Origin: Fennellomyces sp. T-0311
Lineage: Eukaryota; Mucoromycota; Mucoromycetes; Mucorales; Lichtheimiaceae
Length of the DNA: 43,864 nucleotides
Reading direction: 5' to 3'
Assembly (NCBI GenBank): GCA_025266875.1
Contig: JALLLT010000100.1
Coordinates: 1 to 43,864 of the forward strand
In this document: in pieces, positions 1 through 9,786 of the stretch
How the letters are laid out: each line of letters starts with the position of its first letter
How positions within the stretch are numbered: the stretch's first letter is position 1
Program-made: the position numbers and the translations under genes
The notes under the pieces: generated by a model
The model's database searches: none
Seen by the model: the letters and a program-made list of their open reading frames with translations, nothing else
Told to the model about the DNA's origin: nothing

Positions 1-241
1 GGCGAAGTCGGAGGGGCGGAGCGGGCTGTGTTTGCGTCGTCTGTGTGAGAAAAAAAGATCGACAAACAAAAATAGACGAGTGCCTGACATGGCGGGGTAG
101 TAATGATATCTCGACAGATCATGGAAACAAAGAAAACGGTAATATGACGTAAAAGTAAAATATACAAAAAGCTCTACGGAAATCTATTTTTTACAAGTAG
201 AAAGGGTATATATGTAGAAAACGATGATGCGAAATGGTATA
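1..241. other. No gene recognised (left edge)
   Basis: The first 241 bases hold no open frame that I can tie to a protein family. The stretch lies downstream of the minus-strand gene ending at 242, so it should contain that gene's 3' untranslated region. It may also hold 5' sequence of a neighbour outside the window. A GC-rich start (1-30) changes into A-rich sequence at about 50-80. Confidence 0.5.
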
Positions 242-688
242 TCAGAACATGAAGGCCCCCAAAGTGAGCACGACAATAAACGCAAGGGCAGGTCCAGAGA
301 CCAAGAGTTCGGAAGTGGCTGATTCGTCGGCAATGGCGTGGACGGAAGATGAGGCGCGGTTTTGCAGGGTGTGGCGATGACGAGGTGATTTGAAACCGAA
401 TTGATGAACGAGATCGGGAGGTGCACGGAGCGTCAGGTCGGACGTGTTCACATAGCTTTCATAGTCTTTTGCTGCGAAGATGGGATCGTATTGGTATGTC
501 TTTGCTACTGCTCTGAATAATTGATTGTAAGATGATTTGTCTGCCTAAAGTAAAAGTAAAAAGATTTTTTTTTAGTATGGAAAATCCGGAAGGCGTTGTC
601 TGGGCAATGGATAGGTTACCATGGACACAGCATCGACCAGGATATGCGCAATGGTCAAAAGCAAAAGGCAGCGAAAAATTAAACTCAT
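242..688 (-). CDS. Small secreted, GPI-anchor-like protein (2 exons, 123 aa)
   Basis: Spliced model: exon 1 is 688-620 and exon 2 is 544-242. They are joined in phase 0 across a 75-nt GT-AG intron with a perfect TACTAA branch site. Exon 1 encodes a classical signal peptide (MSLIFRCLLLLTIAHILVDA). The mature part is short and hydrophilic, with one N-glycosylation sequon (NTS). The protein stops directly after a hydrophobic tail (SGPALAFIVVLTLGAFMF) preceded by small residues, the layout of a GPI-attachment signal; a plain C-terminal membrane anchor is the alternative. It should enter the ER and end at the plasma membrane or cell wall. I do not recognise the family. It has its own TATA box and faces the PKA gene head to head. 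The splice fit is exact, so I am fairly sure it is a real gene although exon 1 is only 69 nt. Confidence 0.72.
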
Positions 689-732
689 GAAAAAGAGAAG
701 GCGATGGAAAGCGTTACCGGCTTGGATGGACG

Positions 733-742
733 CCTTTTTATA
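733..742 (-). promoter_or_regulatory. TATA box of the small secreted-protein gene
   Basis: Read on the minus strand the site is TATAAAAAGG, 45 nt upstream of the ATG at 688. This spacing fits a short 5' untranslated region and supports the minus-strand start chosen for that gene. Confidence 0.6.
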
Positions 743-750
743 CAGATATA

Positions 751-758
751 TGACGTCA
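751..758. promoter_or_regulatory. Palindromic CRE (TGACGTCA) in the divergent promoter
   Basis: A perfect 8-bp cAMP-response element lies between the start codons of the minus-strand secreted-protein gene (688) and the plus-strand PKA catalytic gene (897). CRE sites bind bZIP factors of the CREB/ATF family, which in fungi act downstream of PKA or stress kinases. The site could serve either gene. Binding is inferred from the motif only. Confidence 0.5.
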
Positions 759-896
759 AAATGTACGACCTAGTTTTATATGTTCAAACCAGTGTCTGAG
801 TGTTCTTTTGGCAGGAGGTGCGTTTTTTAAGAGTGAGTGTGGGTAAAACAGCCAAGTTTTCCCTTTGCTTCTCTCTCTCTTTTCAACCTTTTTTTA

Positions 897-2979
897 ATGA
901 CCTTTTTCAATAAGATTATTGACAAGGCGAGGAACACATCGCAACTAGGCAACAACAGTAGTAGCAACAGCACTCCGTCAGTAGAACAGCCATCTACTCC
1001 TGCTCCAACTCCTACAAAGGAATCACCGAATTCGCTGCATAATACATTCACGTCGCTGCTTAATCAAAACAACAAGCAGCAGACATCCTCATCATCACAC
1101 GGTCTCGCGACACCACCTGCAAACGCCCATCCGGAAATGACTCGGTCGACATCCTCAGATGAAGCTACTAGAATGAGTCTTGATAACCCAGGTAAAGAGC
1201 ATAAAGGTGGCTGCAACGAAAGGGGATGCTTCTTGACTGGGGAAACGAAGGGGGTGGGTTGGTTTCGCTGTACCAAAAGCAGAGTCTTCAAGATAGAGAG
1301 GCGTCAAGGAGACCTTTTTTTTTTTTTGGGGGGGGGGGGTTGAGGGAGCCTAGTTACGAAACGATTGCCGGGAGGGAGGCGACCAAGCACAACAAAATAG
1401 AGTACACGTGTTTGGATCGTTACTTATACATGTATATCATTTTATTAGATGGTGCCGCGTCTAGTCAACACGACAGCCTTCAACCACAGCGTCAACACGA
1501 GCTTATGAACATCTCCTCTTCAGAATCGCTACGAGGTAAAAAAAGAAAAAGGAGAGAGAGACCGGTCTCCTTACCGTCCAATGTAGCGAAGCAAAAGAAA
1601 GATGACGCTACACGACCGCATCTGACAACACAATCGGTGTACGATAACCAGGACGCAAAGAGTACGACGAGCAATCAGTCACAACAAAAAGAGCGCCATG
1701 TTCGATCGGTTCCGTCGTACACTGCGGTCTATAACGATAATGCGATTATCCAGCAACGTCAAAATCGGCCTAGGCTTAAGCTTGCGGACTTCCATATCCT
1801 TCGGACACTCGGTACCGGTTCTTTCGGTCGTGTCCATCTGGTGCAGTCTCGCGTGAACGCGCGATACTATGCGATCAAAGTGCTGAAAAAGTCAGAGGTG
1901 GTGCGGCTGAAGCAAGGTATGTATGGCTGTTTCCATATGCAAAAAAAAGCAAGGCATTTACAATGAACTATGCTAGTTGCGCACTCGAACAACGAAAAGC
2001 ATATCCTCGAGACGGTAGCCCATCCGTTCTTGGTCAACATGTGGGGCACGTTCCAGGACGATATTTATCTGTACATGGTGATGGATTATGTGCCTGGTGG
2101 CGAATTGTTCTCAGTGCTTCGTCGCTCACAGGTTAGTGTGCTTGTGGATTGTAGAACGTTGGACATTGCGGACTCATTGGCTCTTATTCTTTATATATAG
2201 CGGTTCCCGGACCATGTGGCCAAGTTTTATGCAGCAGAAGTGGTACTTGCGATTGAATATCTACACTCAAAGGACGTGATTTATCGTGACTTGAAGCCCG
2301 AGAACCTGCTGCTCGATGCACAGGGCCATATCCGTATTACGGATTTCGGGTTTGCAAAGTACGTGCCGGACATTACGTGGACACTGTGCGGCACACCGGA
2401 CTACTTGGGTACGACCTAGATGTGCGCCGTGATATTGATGAACTAAGACATACATATATATACATAGCACCTGAGATTATCCAATCGAAAGGCTACGGTA
2501 AAGCAGCCGACTGGTGGAGTTTGGGTATTCTTATTTTCGAAATGCTGGCCGGGTAAGCAAAAAAAAAAGACAGTTCTTGGCGCAGAGAGCAGCTGTATTA
2601 AACTTACAACCCGTCAAGTTATCCGCCGTTCTATGATGACGACCACCTGAAGCTGTACGAGAAGATCTTGCAGGGCAGGATCCGATGGCCTCAGTACTTT
2701 GACCCACACGCCAAAGACCTGTTGAAACGACTGTTGACGTCGGACCTGTCCAAGCGCTACGGTAACTTGAAGAACGGCGCGGACGACATTAAAAACCACC
2801 GCTGGTTCGAGGGGGTCGACTTCAATCGACTGCTTGCCCGTCAGATTCGGGCTCCGTACATACCACAAATCCGAGGCGATGGCGATGCCAGCCATTTCGA
2901 TCGATATCCGGAAACGCAAGAGCAGTACGGTGTGACAGGCACCACGGATCCGTACCACCACCTCTTCCCTGATTTCTAA
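897..2979 (+). CDS. cAMP-dependent protein kinase catalytic subunit (6 exons, 523 aa)
   Basis: Exons: 897-1191, 1449-1916, 1977-2131, 2201-2408, 2468-2552 and 2619-2979. All junctions keep frame. The product is an AGC Ser/Thr kinase of the PKA type. A low-complexity Ser/Thr/Gln/Asn-rich N-terminal extension of about 210 residues, common in fungal PKA, precedes the kinase domain. Visible landmarks are the glycine loop GTGSFGRV (about 220), the ATP lysine in AIKVLKK (242), the catalytic RDLKPEN (D336), DFGFAK (D354) and the activation threonine in TWTLCGTP (T367). After these come DWWSLG and a C-terminal tail ending in a hydrophobic FPDF. In the resting cell it is held by a regulatory subunit and released by cAMP. 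Intron 1 is long (257 nt) and contains a T13G12 tract. The basic stretch GKKRKRRER in the extension is a possible nuclear signal. A CRE lies 139 bp upstream. Confidence 0.95.
1315..1339. repeat. T13-G12 homopolymer junction in PKA intron 1
   Basis: Thirteen T are followed directly by twelve G, inside the first intron of the PKA gene. Homopolymers of this kind are length-unstable and error-prone in sequencing. On the transcript the G run follows a U run. Confidence 0.9.
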
Positions 2980-3146
2980 AAAAAGATAACACTTTGTGTT
3001 TTTCATATTTCACCACATATATTTCCAACAATGAGCAAAAGCTGCGGAGTTTACGTCTAGCTGAATATGACTCCGGGTCTTAACTTTGGGTTTTTTTTTG
3101 TTTCTTCACTTCATTCACACAACATTCTCCACTGCTGTCTCACACA

Positions 3147-4681
3147 ATGCTGAATGCTTTCGCCCAATCCATCACTCGACCGTCTGAGCTGAATGCGCTG
3201 CTGACCTACAAATTCGCTCCCAAGTCAGAGAACACACGACGCCATCACCAGACGCTGGCCAAGGATGAGAACAAGCGACAGTGTTACTACTATCTAAACT
3301 TGGTAAAATACGCCCACCTCACGCCGCCGTTTTTTAGCGCGTTTCTTTTAGCTCATACCCCTGCGTAGACCTCGCGAAGCTTTGCGGCGGTGATTCAGGA
3401 GTTGGACGATCAATTACGAGATGCTGTAAGTGGTTGAGAAAGTGAGTCGGGGTGTGCGTCCGCGACCCGGAAAAAAAAAAGAAAGTGTGTGTATGTGAAC
3501 CAAAAGCTTATTTGCATGCGTGCAGGTGTGTTTGTTCTACTTAGTGCTGCGTGGGTTGGACACAATTGAGGACGATATGACGCTGCCACTGGATCGTAAG
3601 GTCGAGCTTCTGCGCTCATTTGACAAGGTGATCTACCAGCGAGGTTGGACGTTCAACGAAAGTAGGTACCCAGATCATCCACGCAGAAGACCAGGGGCTC
3701 ATCCCATATATAGATGGGCCGAACGAGAAGGACAGAGACCTGTTGGTCCATTTCGACGTTGTCATTGACGAATTCTTGAAGCTCGACTCAAAGTTCCAGC
3801 AAGTGATCGCCGACATCACCAAGCGCATGGGCGACGGTATGGCCGACTATGCCACCGGCGAGCACCGCGAGAACACATCCGTTGCCACCGTTGCCGACTT
3901 TGATCTGTACTGTCACTACGTTGCCGGCCTGGTGGGCCATGGTCTGTCTGATCTGTTCTCGGCGTCTGCGCTTGAATCGCCGCAGGTCGCCGCTAACACC
4001 GAGCTGTCCAACCGAATGGGCCTGTTTTTGCAAAAGACCAACATCATCCGCGATTACCGCGAGGACTTGGAGGAGGGCCGTCAGTTCTGGCCTCGCGAGA
4101 TCTGGGGCGACTATGCGGACGACTTTGCCGATTTTATCAAGCCAGAGAACCAGGAGAATGCGCGTGCTTGTTTGAATGCAATGGTACTCAACGTGCTTGA
4201 TCTGGTGCCCGACGTCTTGACATACATGCTACAACTACGCAACCAGTCGGTGTTCAACTTTTGTGCAATCCCGCAGGTGATGGCGATCGCTACATTGGCA
4301 CTCGTGTTCAACAATATGGATGTGTACCACCGTAACGTCAAGATCCGCAAGGGCGAGGCCATTGAGCTGATTCTTGCCAGTACCAGCATGGATAACGTCG
4401 TTAGAATCTTCAAACACTACGTCCACATCATCTCCAAGAAGAACGATGCCAGAGACCCCAACTTCATGGCCGTGTCCATGGCAATTGGCAAGGTGAGAGT
4501 TTAATTAAGCGGACAATGAATAGCCCAATCACTGAATTTTTATTATTTGCAGATCGAACAATGGATTGCTGCCAATGTCACCGCGCCCGCCCCTTCACAG
4601 GCTGACTCTTCGTATTTGTTCCCTCTTCTTGTGTGCATCCTTGCTGTCCTTGGCCTGGTCGTCTACCAGGGCTTGCAGTAA
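3147..4681 (+). CDS. ERG9: Squalene synthase (farnesyl-diphosphate farnesyltransferase), 5 exons, 418 aa
   Basis: Exons: 3147-3302, 3369-3425, 3526-3661, 3714-4492 and 4553-4681. The introns are 52-100 nt and all phases close. The enzyme condenses two farnesyl diphosphates to presqualene diphosphate and reduces it to squalene with NADPH, the first committed step to ergosterol, on the ER membrane. The two Mg-binding Asp-rich motifs are present: DTIEDD (83-88) and DYRED (230-234, within IIRDYREDLEEGRQFWP). Other family signatures are TSRSFAAVIQELD and FCAIPQVMA. The last exon encodes a single C-terminal membrane anchor (about 397-414), as expected for the tail-anchored eukaryotic enzyme. Length agrees with the family. 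It converges with the mitochondrial carrier gene; the stop codons are 136 bp apart. Confidence 0.97.
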
Positions 4682-4743
4682 ACCTCCCAAAAAGTCCTCT
4701 TTTTCTTTCTTAATTATCTAGAAACAATACCCGCCGTAACGCT

Positions 4744-4749
4744 AATAAA
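4744..4749 (+). terminator. Poly(A) signal AATAAA of ERG9
   Basis: AATAAA lies 62 nt after the ERG9 stop codon and 70 nt before the end of the convergent carrier gene, a normal position for 3'-end formation. Confidence 0.55.
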
Positions 4750-4817
4750 GGAAGACTGACTGTCTTTGCCAACTTTATGTATAAATCTAATCTATATTGC
4801 TCAGCGCGCATGGCCAT

Positions 4818-5958
4818 TTAGGTAGCATGGTCCTTAAAGTATTGGGTCAGATTCTCATACACAAGGAACGTGATACAGGTGCCAGGCAACACCCGGATAA
4901 CGTTCGGTGCCAGGCCCTTGTAGAATCCCATATACCCTTCCGCCGCATGAATCTTGCGGATGCAGTCGATGACGCCTTTATACGTATCCCGTGTCTGTCG
5001 GTCCTGTAGGCGACTTCGCAGCACTTGGTAGGGGTATGTGACGACCGTAGCTAGGACCTTGGACGACGCTGCCATGCTCAGGTACTCTGTGTTTGTCAAT
5101 TTGGCATTCTGCTCTTCGGCAGGCGACTCTCCCATGGATTTCCGTACATCGTTTCGCCACTTTTTCATTTCTTCATATGCCATAAATTGAATTGCGCCAT
5201 GGGATACACCAAAAAGAGCAGGAACCATGCCACGGTATAATCCTCTTATGCCCTCTTCACGCGCCAGACGACTCAGCCCATTCAAAAGGCCAGTATATGC
5301 ATCGGGTGTATAGCGCGTGGTCGTACACATGCGTGTCTTGACTACCCAGACTGGATTTGTCATTATGGCCGTCAATGCGCCTACCTATTTCGTAAGCAAA
5401 CATTCTCTCTCTCTCTCTCTCTCTCTTTGCTGCCTTACCTCCTTCTGCCGACGCAATCAGATGTTGCATGGCAGATAACTTGCCCTGTTCATCCTTTTTC
5501 ATGTGCTTCTTGATCAGACTGTACCTGTATCACTCTACAAGTTGTTTATCTCCGTATCTTGTTTCCATGGAACAGCTTACCACCAAAAGTAAAACCCCCA
5601 ACTAGCCGTAGCACCTGCCATACTCGGCGTGACCCCCCGGTACAATCCGCGAAACACACCTTCGTTGGCTACGATGTCCCGGAAGGCTTTGATCGTGCCT
5701 CCGATTGCTGGTCGTTTCTCGGATCGCTTTGCAGAATCAACTAGTCATTGTTCAGCAAAAGCATTCTTTCTCATTGGCCACGTCTTTTATACCTTGGAAA
5801 CGAATCTTGATCACGTCTAAGGGTTGGAGAAACGTGGTGGACACGAGTCCCGCGCCAAAACCGGCCACAGCTTGGTCCTAACAAGTGGTTGGTATGGACA
5901 ATGAGCTCTGGACGTAGAAACTTACAATGTGTGGCGATCCTGTGAATGATTTGGACAT
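4818..5958 (-). CDS. FLX1: Mitochondrial FAD/folate carrier, SLC25A32/FLX1 type (5 exons, 308 aa)
   Basis: Exons: 5958-5926, 5877-5793, 5740-5581, 5524-5439 and 5380-4818. All phases close. The protein has the three tandem mitochondrial-carrier repeats. Their signature sequences are QPLDVIKIRF (P30-K35), NPVWVVKTRM (P131-K136) and YPYQVLRSRL (around P238). In repeat 2 a Trp replaces the usual acidic residue. That change, together with SHGAIQFMAYEE and LPGTCITFLVYEN, is typical of the SLC25A32/Flx1 group that moves FAD (yeast) or folate/FAD (animals) across the inner mitochondrial membrane. A pyrimidine-nucleotide carrier is the main alternative and fits less well. Intron 4 contains an (AG/CT)n microsatellite. 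The acceptor of exon 5 follows GTAG, chosen because it restores GGALTAIM. Confidence 0.93.
5404..5426. repeat. (TC)n microsatellite
   Basis: About eleven TC units lie within intron 4 of the FLX1-like gene. On the sense strand of that gene it reads (GA)n. Confidence 0.95.
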
Positions 5959-6636
5959 TGGCTAAACAAAAGAAAAGGTATATTTTTCGGTTTACCCGGT
6001 GAAAGCCTGTGACAGTCGCTATTTTCATGCCAGTACAATTTTTAAAAAAGTGTATATACCGACTTTCTCACGGCCTTCATATCTTAAATGACGGCAGGTG
6101 TTCGCCAGTAGCGTTTGCCGAATGACGGCTATTTGTATTACCTAATTCCAGTACACCCCTTTCCCTCCCCCTAACCTTTGCATGATTCGGTTCGATACAG
6201 GCTAGCGGCGCTGAATAATCAAAACGCTCAGCCGATCAATCACCCCGCACCTTATGCATTTCGAGTGTCCGTCGTAAATGTTTGTTATGGCAACAAATTG
6301 CAACCGCGATAGTTGACTGTAATTACGGAGATATGAACGCCGCGTTATTCAAACAAACTAAGTGCAGCTGAAAGTGAGAGCCTGTAACTGATGCAGAGGG
6401 TGTTTAGGAAATATTAGTCATCATATGAGCGATGCTGCGCAAGATACACAAGATACTTATATATCGTAAAAGCTATAGAAGTGCAATACGGTTATTTTGA
6501 AGGGTATTGTCTGTTACTGGACTCTGGATAACTGAACAGATACGCAAGATAAAGACCATGTTTTAACCACAGCAGGTGGTATAGTACTGGTGGTGTAATT
6601 GATGGATAAACAAACATCTAGTCATTGATCAGTAGC
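5959..6636. other. Intergenic region, divergent promoter
   Basis: This stretch separates the start of the minus-strand carrier gene from the plus-strand SEC2-like gene. Short frames here are poor and match nothing I know. It should hold both promoters. No mobile-element signature was seen. Confidence 0.5.
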
Positions 6637-6842
6637 ATGTCTTTGGACGAGTCATCGGACAAGAGTGATAACGATGTCACAATGAAGTATAAGGTGGAGT
6701 ATGACACACTACCATCCGTTTTAGTTGTAGTTGCATATTGCATAACGCTGGCATGGGACTCCGATTATTATGTTGTCAAGTCTCTTGATGGTTGCCATGT
6801 TGGGAACAAGCACCATTTTTTTTTCCGAGTACCACTCTTTCA

Positions 6843-8474
6843 ATGTCCTTGACACCCAAAGACGATCTTACCACAAGTGACATTGCCAACTTGTACAGTC
6901 GACTGGAGTCTGTTGTGGACAAGGTCCCAAGTCCCGCACCAACCGGAGACGCTCCATTGCCTAGTTGCGATTGTCCCCATCGTCATATATTCTCAAACTC
7001 AACACAGTGTCAACTTTGTGATCGAGAAATACCACAGCTAGTCTCTATGCAAAATCAAAAAGCCGAAATTGACCGACTCAAAGCCGAGTTGCACGAAGCT
7101 CAATTCACGTCAATGCATCACAAGCAGCAACTGGAGAAACTGGAAGAAACCAAAGCCAAGCTTGAAAAGAAACTTCTAAGCACAAACGATCAAATGGTTT
7201 CGCTGAGGAACGATATGCAAGTGTTGAACGACAAGTATGTGGATGAAATCGATCGCGTGGCCGAGATTCAGCACGCCAAAGCCCTCGTCGAGAACGAGCT
7301 GGAAGAGTTGTCCCAGCGTTTGTTTGAAGAAGCGAATGGAATGGTGGCAGTCGAGAAACGTGAAAAGTATGATTTGCAAGAAGCGTATCGTCATCTCAAG
7401 GAAGAGCTCAAGGAGACAAAGGAACGCTTGACTGCGGAGGAAATGCAACTTCAAGAGTTGCGACAAAAGATTGTTGACGCTAATTCCGATGCATCACCAC
7501 TAAAGAGTACCGAGGATTCTCCTAATATGACCAATAACCCGGAACAAACAGCTGCGCAGGATCTTGCCGAATTATTTCGCCAAAGGCTTCAGTTATCCAC
7601 CATTAACTGTGACAAGCCGCCGGACGGGACGGATGCCATGCTTATCAATGACTTTTACGAATTTGTCGAGTCCAGTCGTCACGTTACCATCAAGAAACTC
7701 CACAATATATCGTTTATGAAGCACTGTTTGGCAGAGGATATTGAGCCATGTTTACGTTTCGGTCCCAATTCACGCATGTCCGCCCGCAAAATCATTGACG
7801 CAATCAACATGAATGCCTGCTTTATTGAAGACGCGCCGCCAAATTTCGTTCACCAGCAAGCCAAACAACACTTTATCAGTGAAACGCCGCTCAAGATTTC
7901 AGCGCTCAAGTTTTCCATGTGGGAACGGTTCAGTGGTAGCGAGGAAGGTGCCATATTCCAAGGGTGTCAAGCGTGCGGTCGTCAAGATCCAAATACACCG
8001 TTGCCTTATCGTTTCAGAATCTCGTATATGGATGATTGGGCTTGTATTGATCGATACTGCCGAGATCGGCTGGTGGCTGTTTGTGAATTTTATGTATTTA
8101 TCCGCAATGTGCGGCAAGGCTATTATAATCGCAGGACGATTCCGGATCTCTATCACGAAGCAATTCGATTACGGTTGCAGATGTTTTATGCAAGGTATAG
8201 TGCTTTTCTTGCTACTTCTTTGGGAGTTCAAAGATATTCAAACGCTTGGATGGACAGGATGGGCGTGCTACCGTGGATATTGCAATCCTTAGGAGTTAAA
8301 GGGGATTGCCTTGGTACCGCCTCACAACCACAAATGTCGGTGCCGACTACACCCACGACCATAGTAACACCACCGTACCAAGAAAAAGTACCTTCACCAT
8401 TGCTCTCTCCACAATCACCAGTAACCGTATCACCAACCCTATCCTCGCATTCGTCATATAATCACCCTCCATAA
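6843..8474 (+). CDS. SEC2: Sec2-type Rab guanine-nucleotide exchange factor (about 522 aa)
   Basis: Model: 6843-8194 plus 8258-8474. A Cys/His-rich start (CDCPHRHIF then CQLCDREIP, a possible zinc site) is followed by a long coiled coil (about residues 75-215). The coiled coil contains the Sec2/Rabin8 GEF signature ENELEELSQRLFEEANGMV (about 150). The C-terminal part (about 245-450) resembles the fungal Sec2/GRAB-like domain and has further Cys pairs (CQACGR, then CIDRYC). The tail is Pro/Ser/Thr-rich. Such proteins activate Sec4/Rab8 for secretory vesicle transport to the growing tip. The 63-nt segment 8195-8257 has GT-AG ends, no stop and a length divisible by three; removing it joins YAR to MGVLPW, which I prefer. 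An extra first exon (6637-6686, phase 2, intron to 6829) would add 21 acidic residues in frame and is a realistic alternative start. Confidence 0.88.
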   Translation: MSLTPKDDLTTSDIANLYSRLESVVDKVPSPAPTGDAPLPSCDCPHRHIFSNSTQCQLCDREIPQLVSMQNQKAEIDRLKAELHEAQFTSMHHKQQLEKLEETKAKLEKKLLSTNDQMVSLRNDMQVLNDKYVDEIDRVAEIQHAKALVENELEELSQRLFEEANGMVAVEKREKYDLQEAYRHLKEELKETKERLTAEEMQLQELRQKIVDANSDASPLKSTEDSPNMTNNPEQTAAQDLAELFRQRLQLSTINCDKPPDGTDAMLINDFYEFVESSRHVTIKKLHNISFMKHCLAEDIEPCLRFGPNSRMSARKIIDAINMNACFIEDAPPNFVHQQAKQHFISETPLKISALKFSMWERFSGSEEGAIFQGCQACGRQDPNTPLPYRFRISYMDDWACIDRYCRDRLVAVCEFYVFIRNVRQGYYNRRTIPDLYHEAIRLRLQMFYARYSAFLATSLGVQRYSNAWMDRMGVLPWILQSLGVKGDCLGTASQPQMSVPTTPTTIVTPPYQEKVPSPLLSPQSPVTVSPTLSSHSSYNHPP

Positions 8475-9786
8475 AAATGTGTGCTCGTGCCAAATATATC
8501 TATAGCCACGTATTATTCCCATGCTACACATACGTTTTCTGCTGTTTGAACAGGATATACTTCAGGATAGGTTGCATTATCCATATCATCCGAGATGAAT
8601 GGATAGAGGTGGAAAAGGGGCACTCAGATTAAATGATCAACACACAAAGAACATGATTTTATTCCATCCACAAAAGATAGCTTACAATGTTGTAAAAATC
8701 CAAGTGAAGCCAAAAAAGAAACGCTCATCTTCAACAGAACGCCTCATGCAGGCCGTTGGTATGGGTACTTTTCTCGTTTACGCTACATGCCTTCGCAGGC
8801 ATCAAAGCCTCCTGCTAAACAGGAATCCTACGCTGCTATTGTTTCAGGCTTGAAAAGAGAGCACTATGTTTACCCAGCGAGTTTTCTTAATGCTGCAATA
8901 TCAACATCCATTGAATCATGAACGAAAATGAGAAATCCAACAGTTTACTTGAGCGACTTGTGTATGCTACAGTATTAAACCAATTGTCTTGATATCACTC
9001 CGTAACCACATGGATTGCAAATGGCCAAATGTCGTCATGCAAGTCGGACCGTATGATTAGCCGAACCTTTTGAGGCACGATCATTGGTGGACTTTCACAT
9101 TGATGCGGGCTTTGCAACGCGACTTGGCACATCAGTTGCCATAGACGCTTCTTGCAAACACTAAAGTTCCAAGCAGCCCTCTTCATCTTCTTTCCACATG
9201 TGACGTCTTCTGAAAAAAGTATAAAAAGAGGGGCGACGCGCAACAGTAATTCTTCTCTTCGAGGGCTCATAGTTCCCAGTTCTAGTCGACATTTCTGCTC
9301 CTTATTTACCGCAGCATGCTTTTCCTTAACAGATGCGAAAGTAAATCTGGTTGTAACCGAAACCTGAAAAGCACGGTTACAACTGCAAACCTCAATTGCA
9401 AGTCAAGCAGCCTACAGGCAACGGTCTTCGGACCTTGGTTTCCTTCCCTTTCCAAAGAAATAACCAAATGATAAAGAGAAGCCTGACCTTTTCTTTGATC
9501 CATTGCGCGATGATCTTTTTTTATTGTAATGGCTGTCAGCAGAGCATTATGTTTTGTGTTATCCGTGTGAATAAGGCAGTTGCGCTGCTTGATAACCTTG
9601 TCTGTTCATGCTTGTTCGTTACACAGCAACCTTTTTTGGACATCATTTCACAATGGTTGCTACTTGACAGGTCATCTGAAGAACTGACACAGAGCGAGTA
9701 ATGTGCATCTGGGCGAATTCGAGCAGTTCTGGTCGATGATTATAACCAACGGTCCATTGGATAGTTTATTTTTTATTAGTTCTATA
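8475..9786. other. Intergenic region between convergent genes; possible small transcription unit
   Basis: This 1.3-kb stretch lies between two gene 3' ends. A TATA-like TATAAAAAGAGG at about 9220 on the plus strand precedes a short frame of 58 codons starting at 9316. I cannot link this frame to any family, and none of the other short frames look like protein. Confidence 0.35.

Noticed and set aside
184..426. 80-codon minus-strand frame near the left edge
   Set aside because: It is an out-of-frame shadow of the small secreted-protein gene, whose exon 2 uses another frame with exact splicing.
8599..9270. Several frames of 80-90 codons on both strands
   Set aside because: They overlap one another, lack homology signals and lie in low-complexity intergenic sequence.
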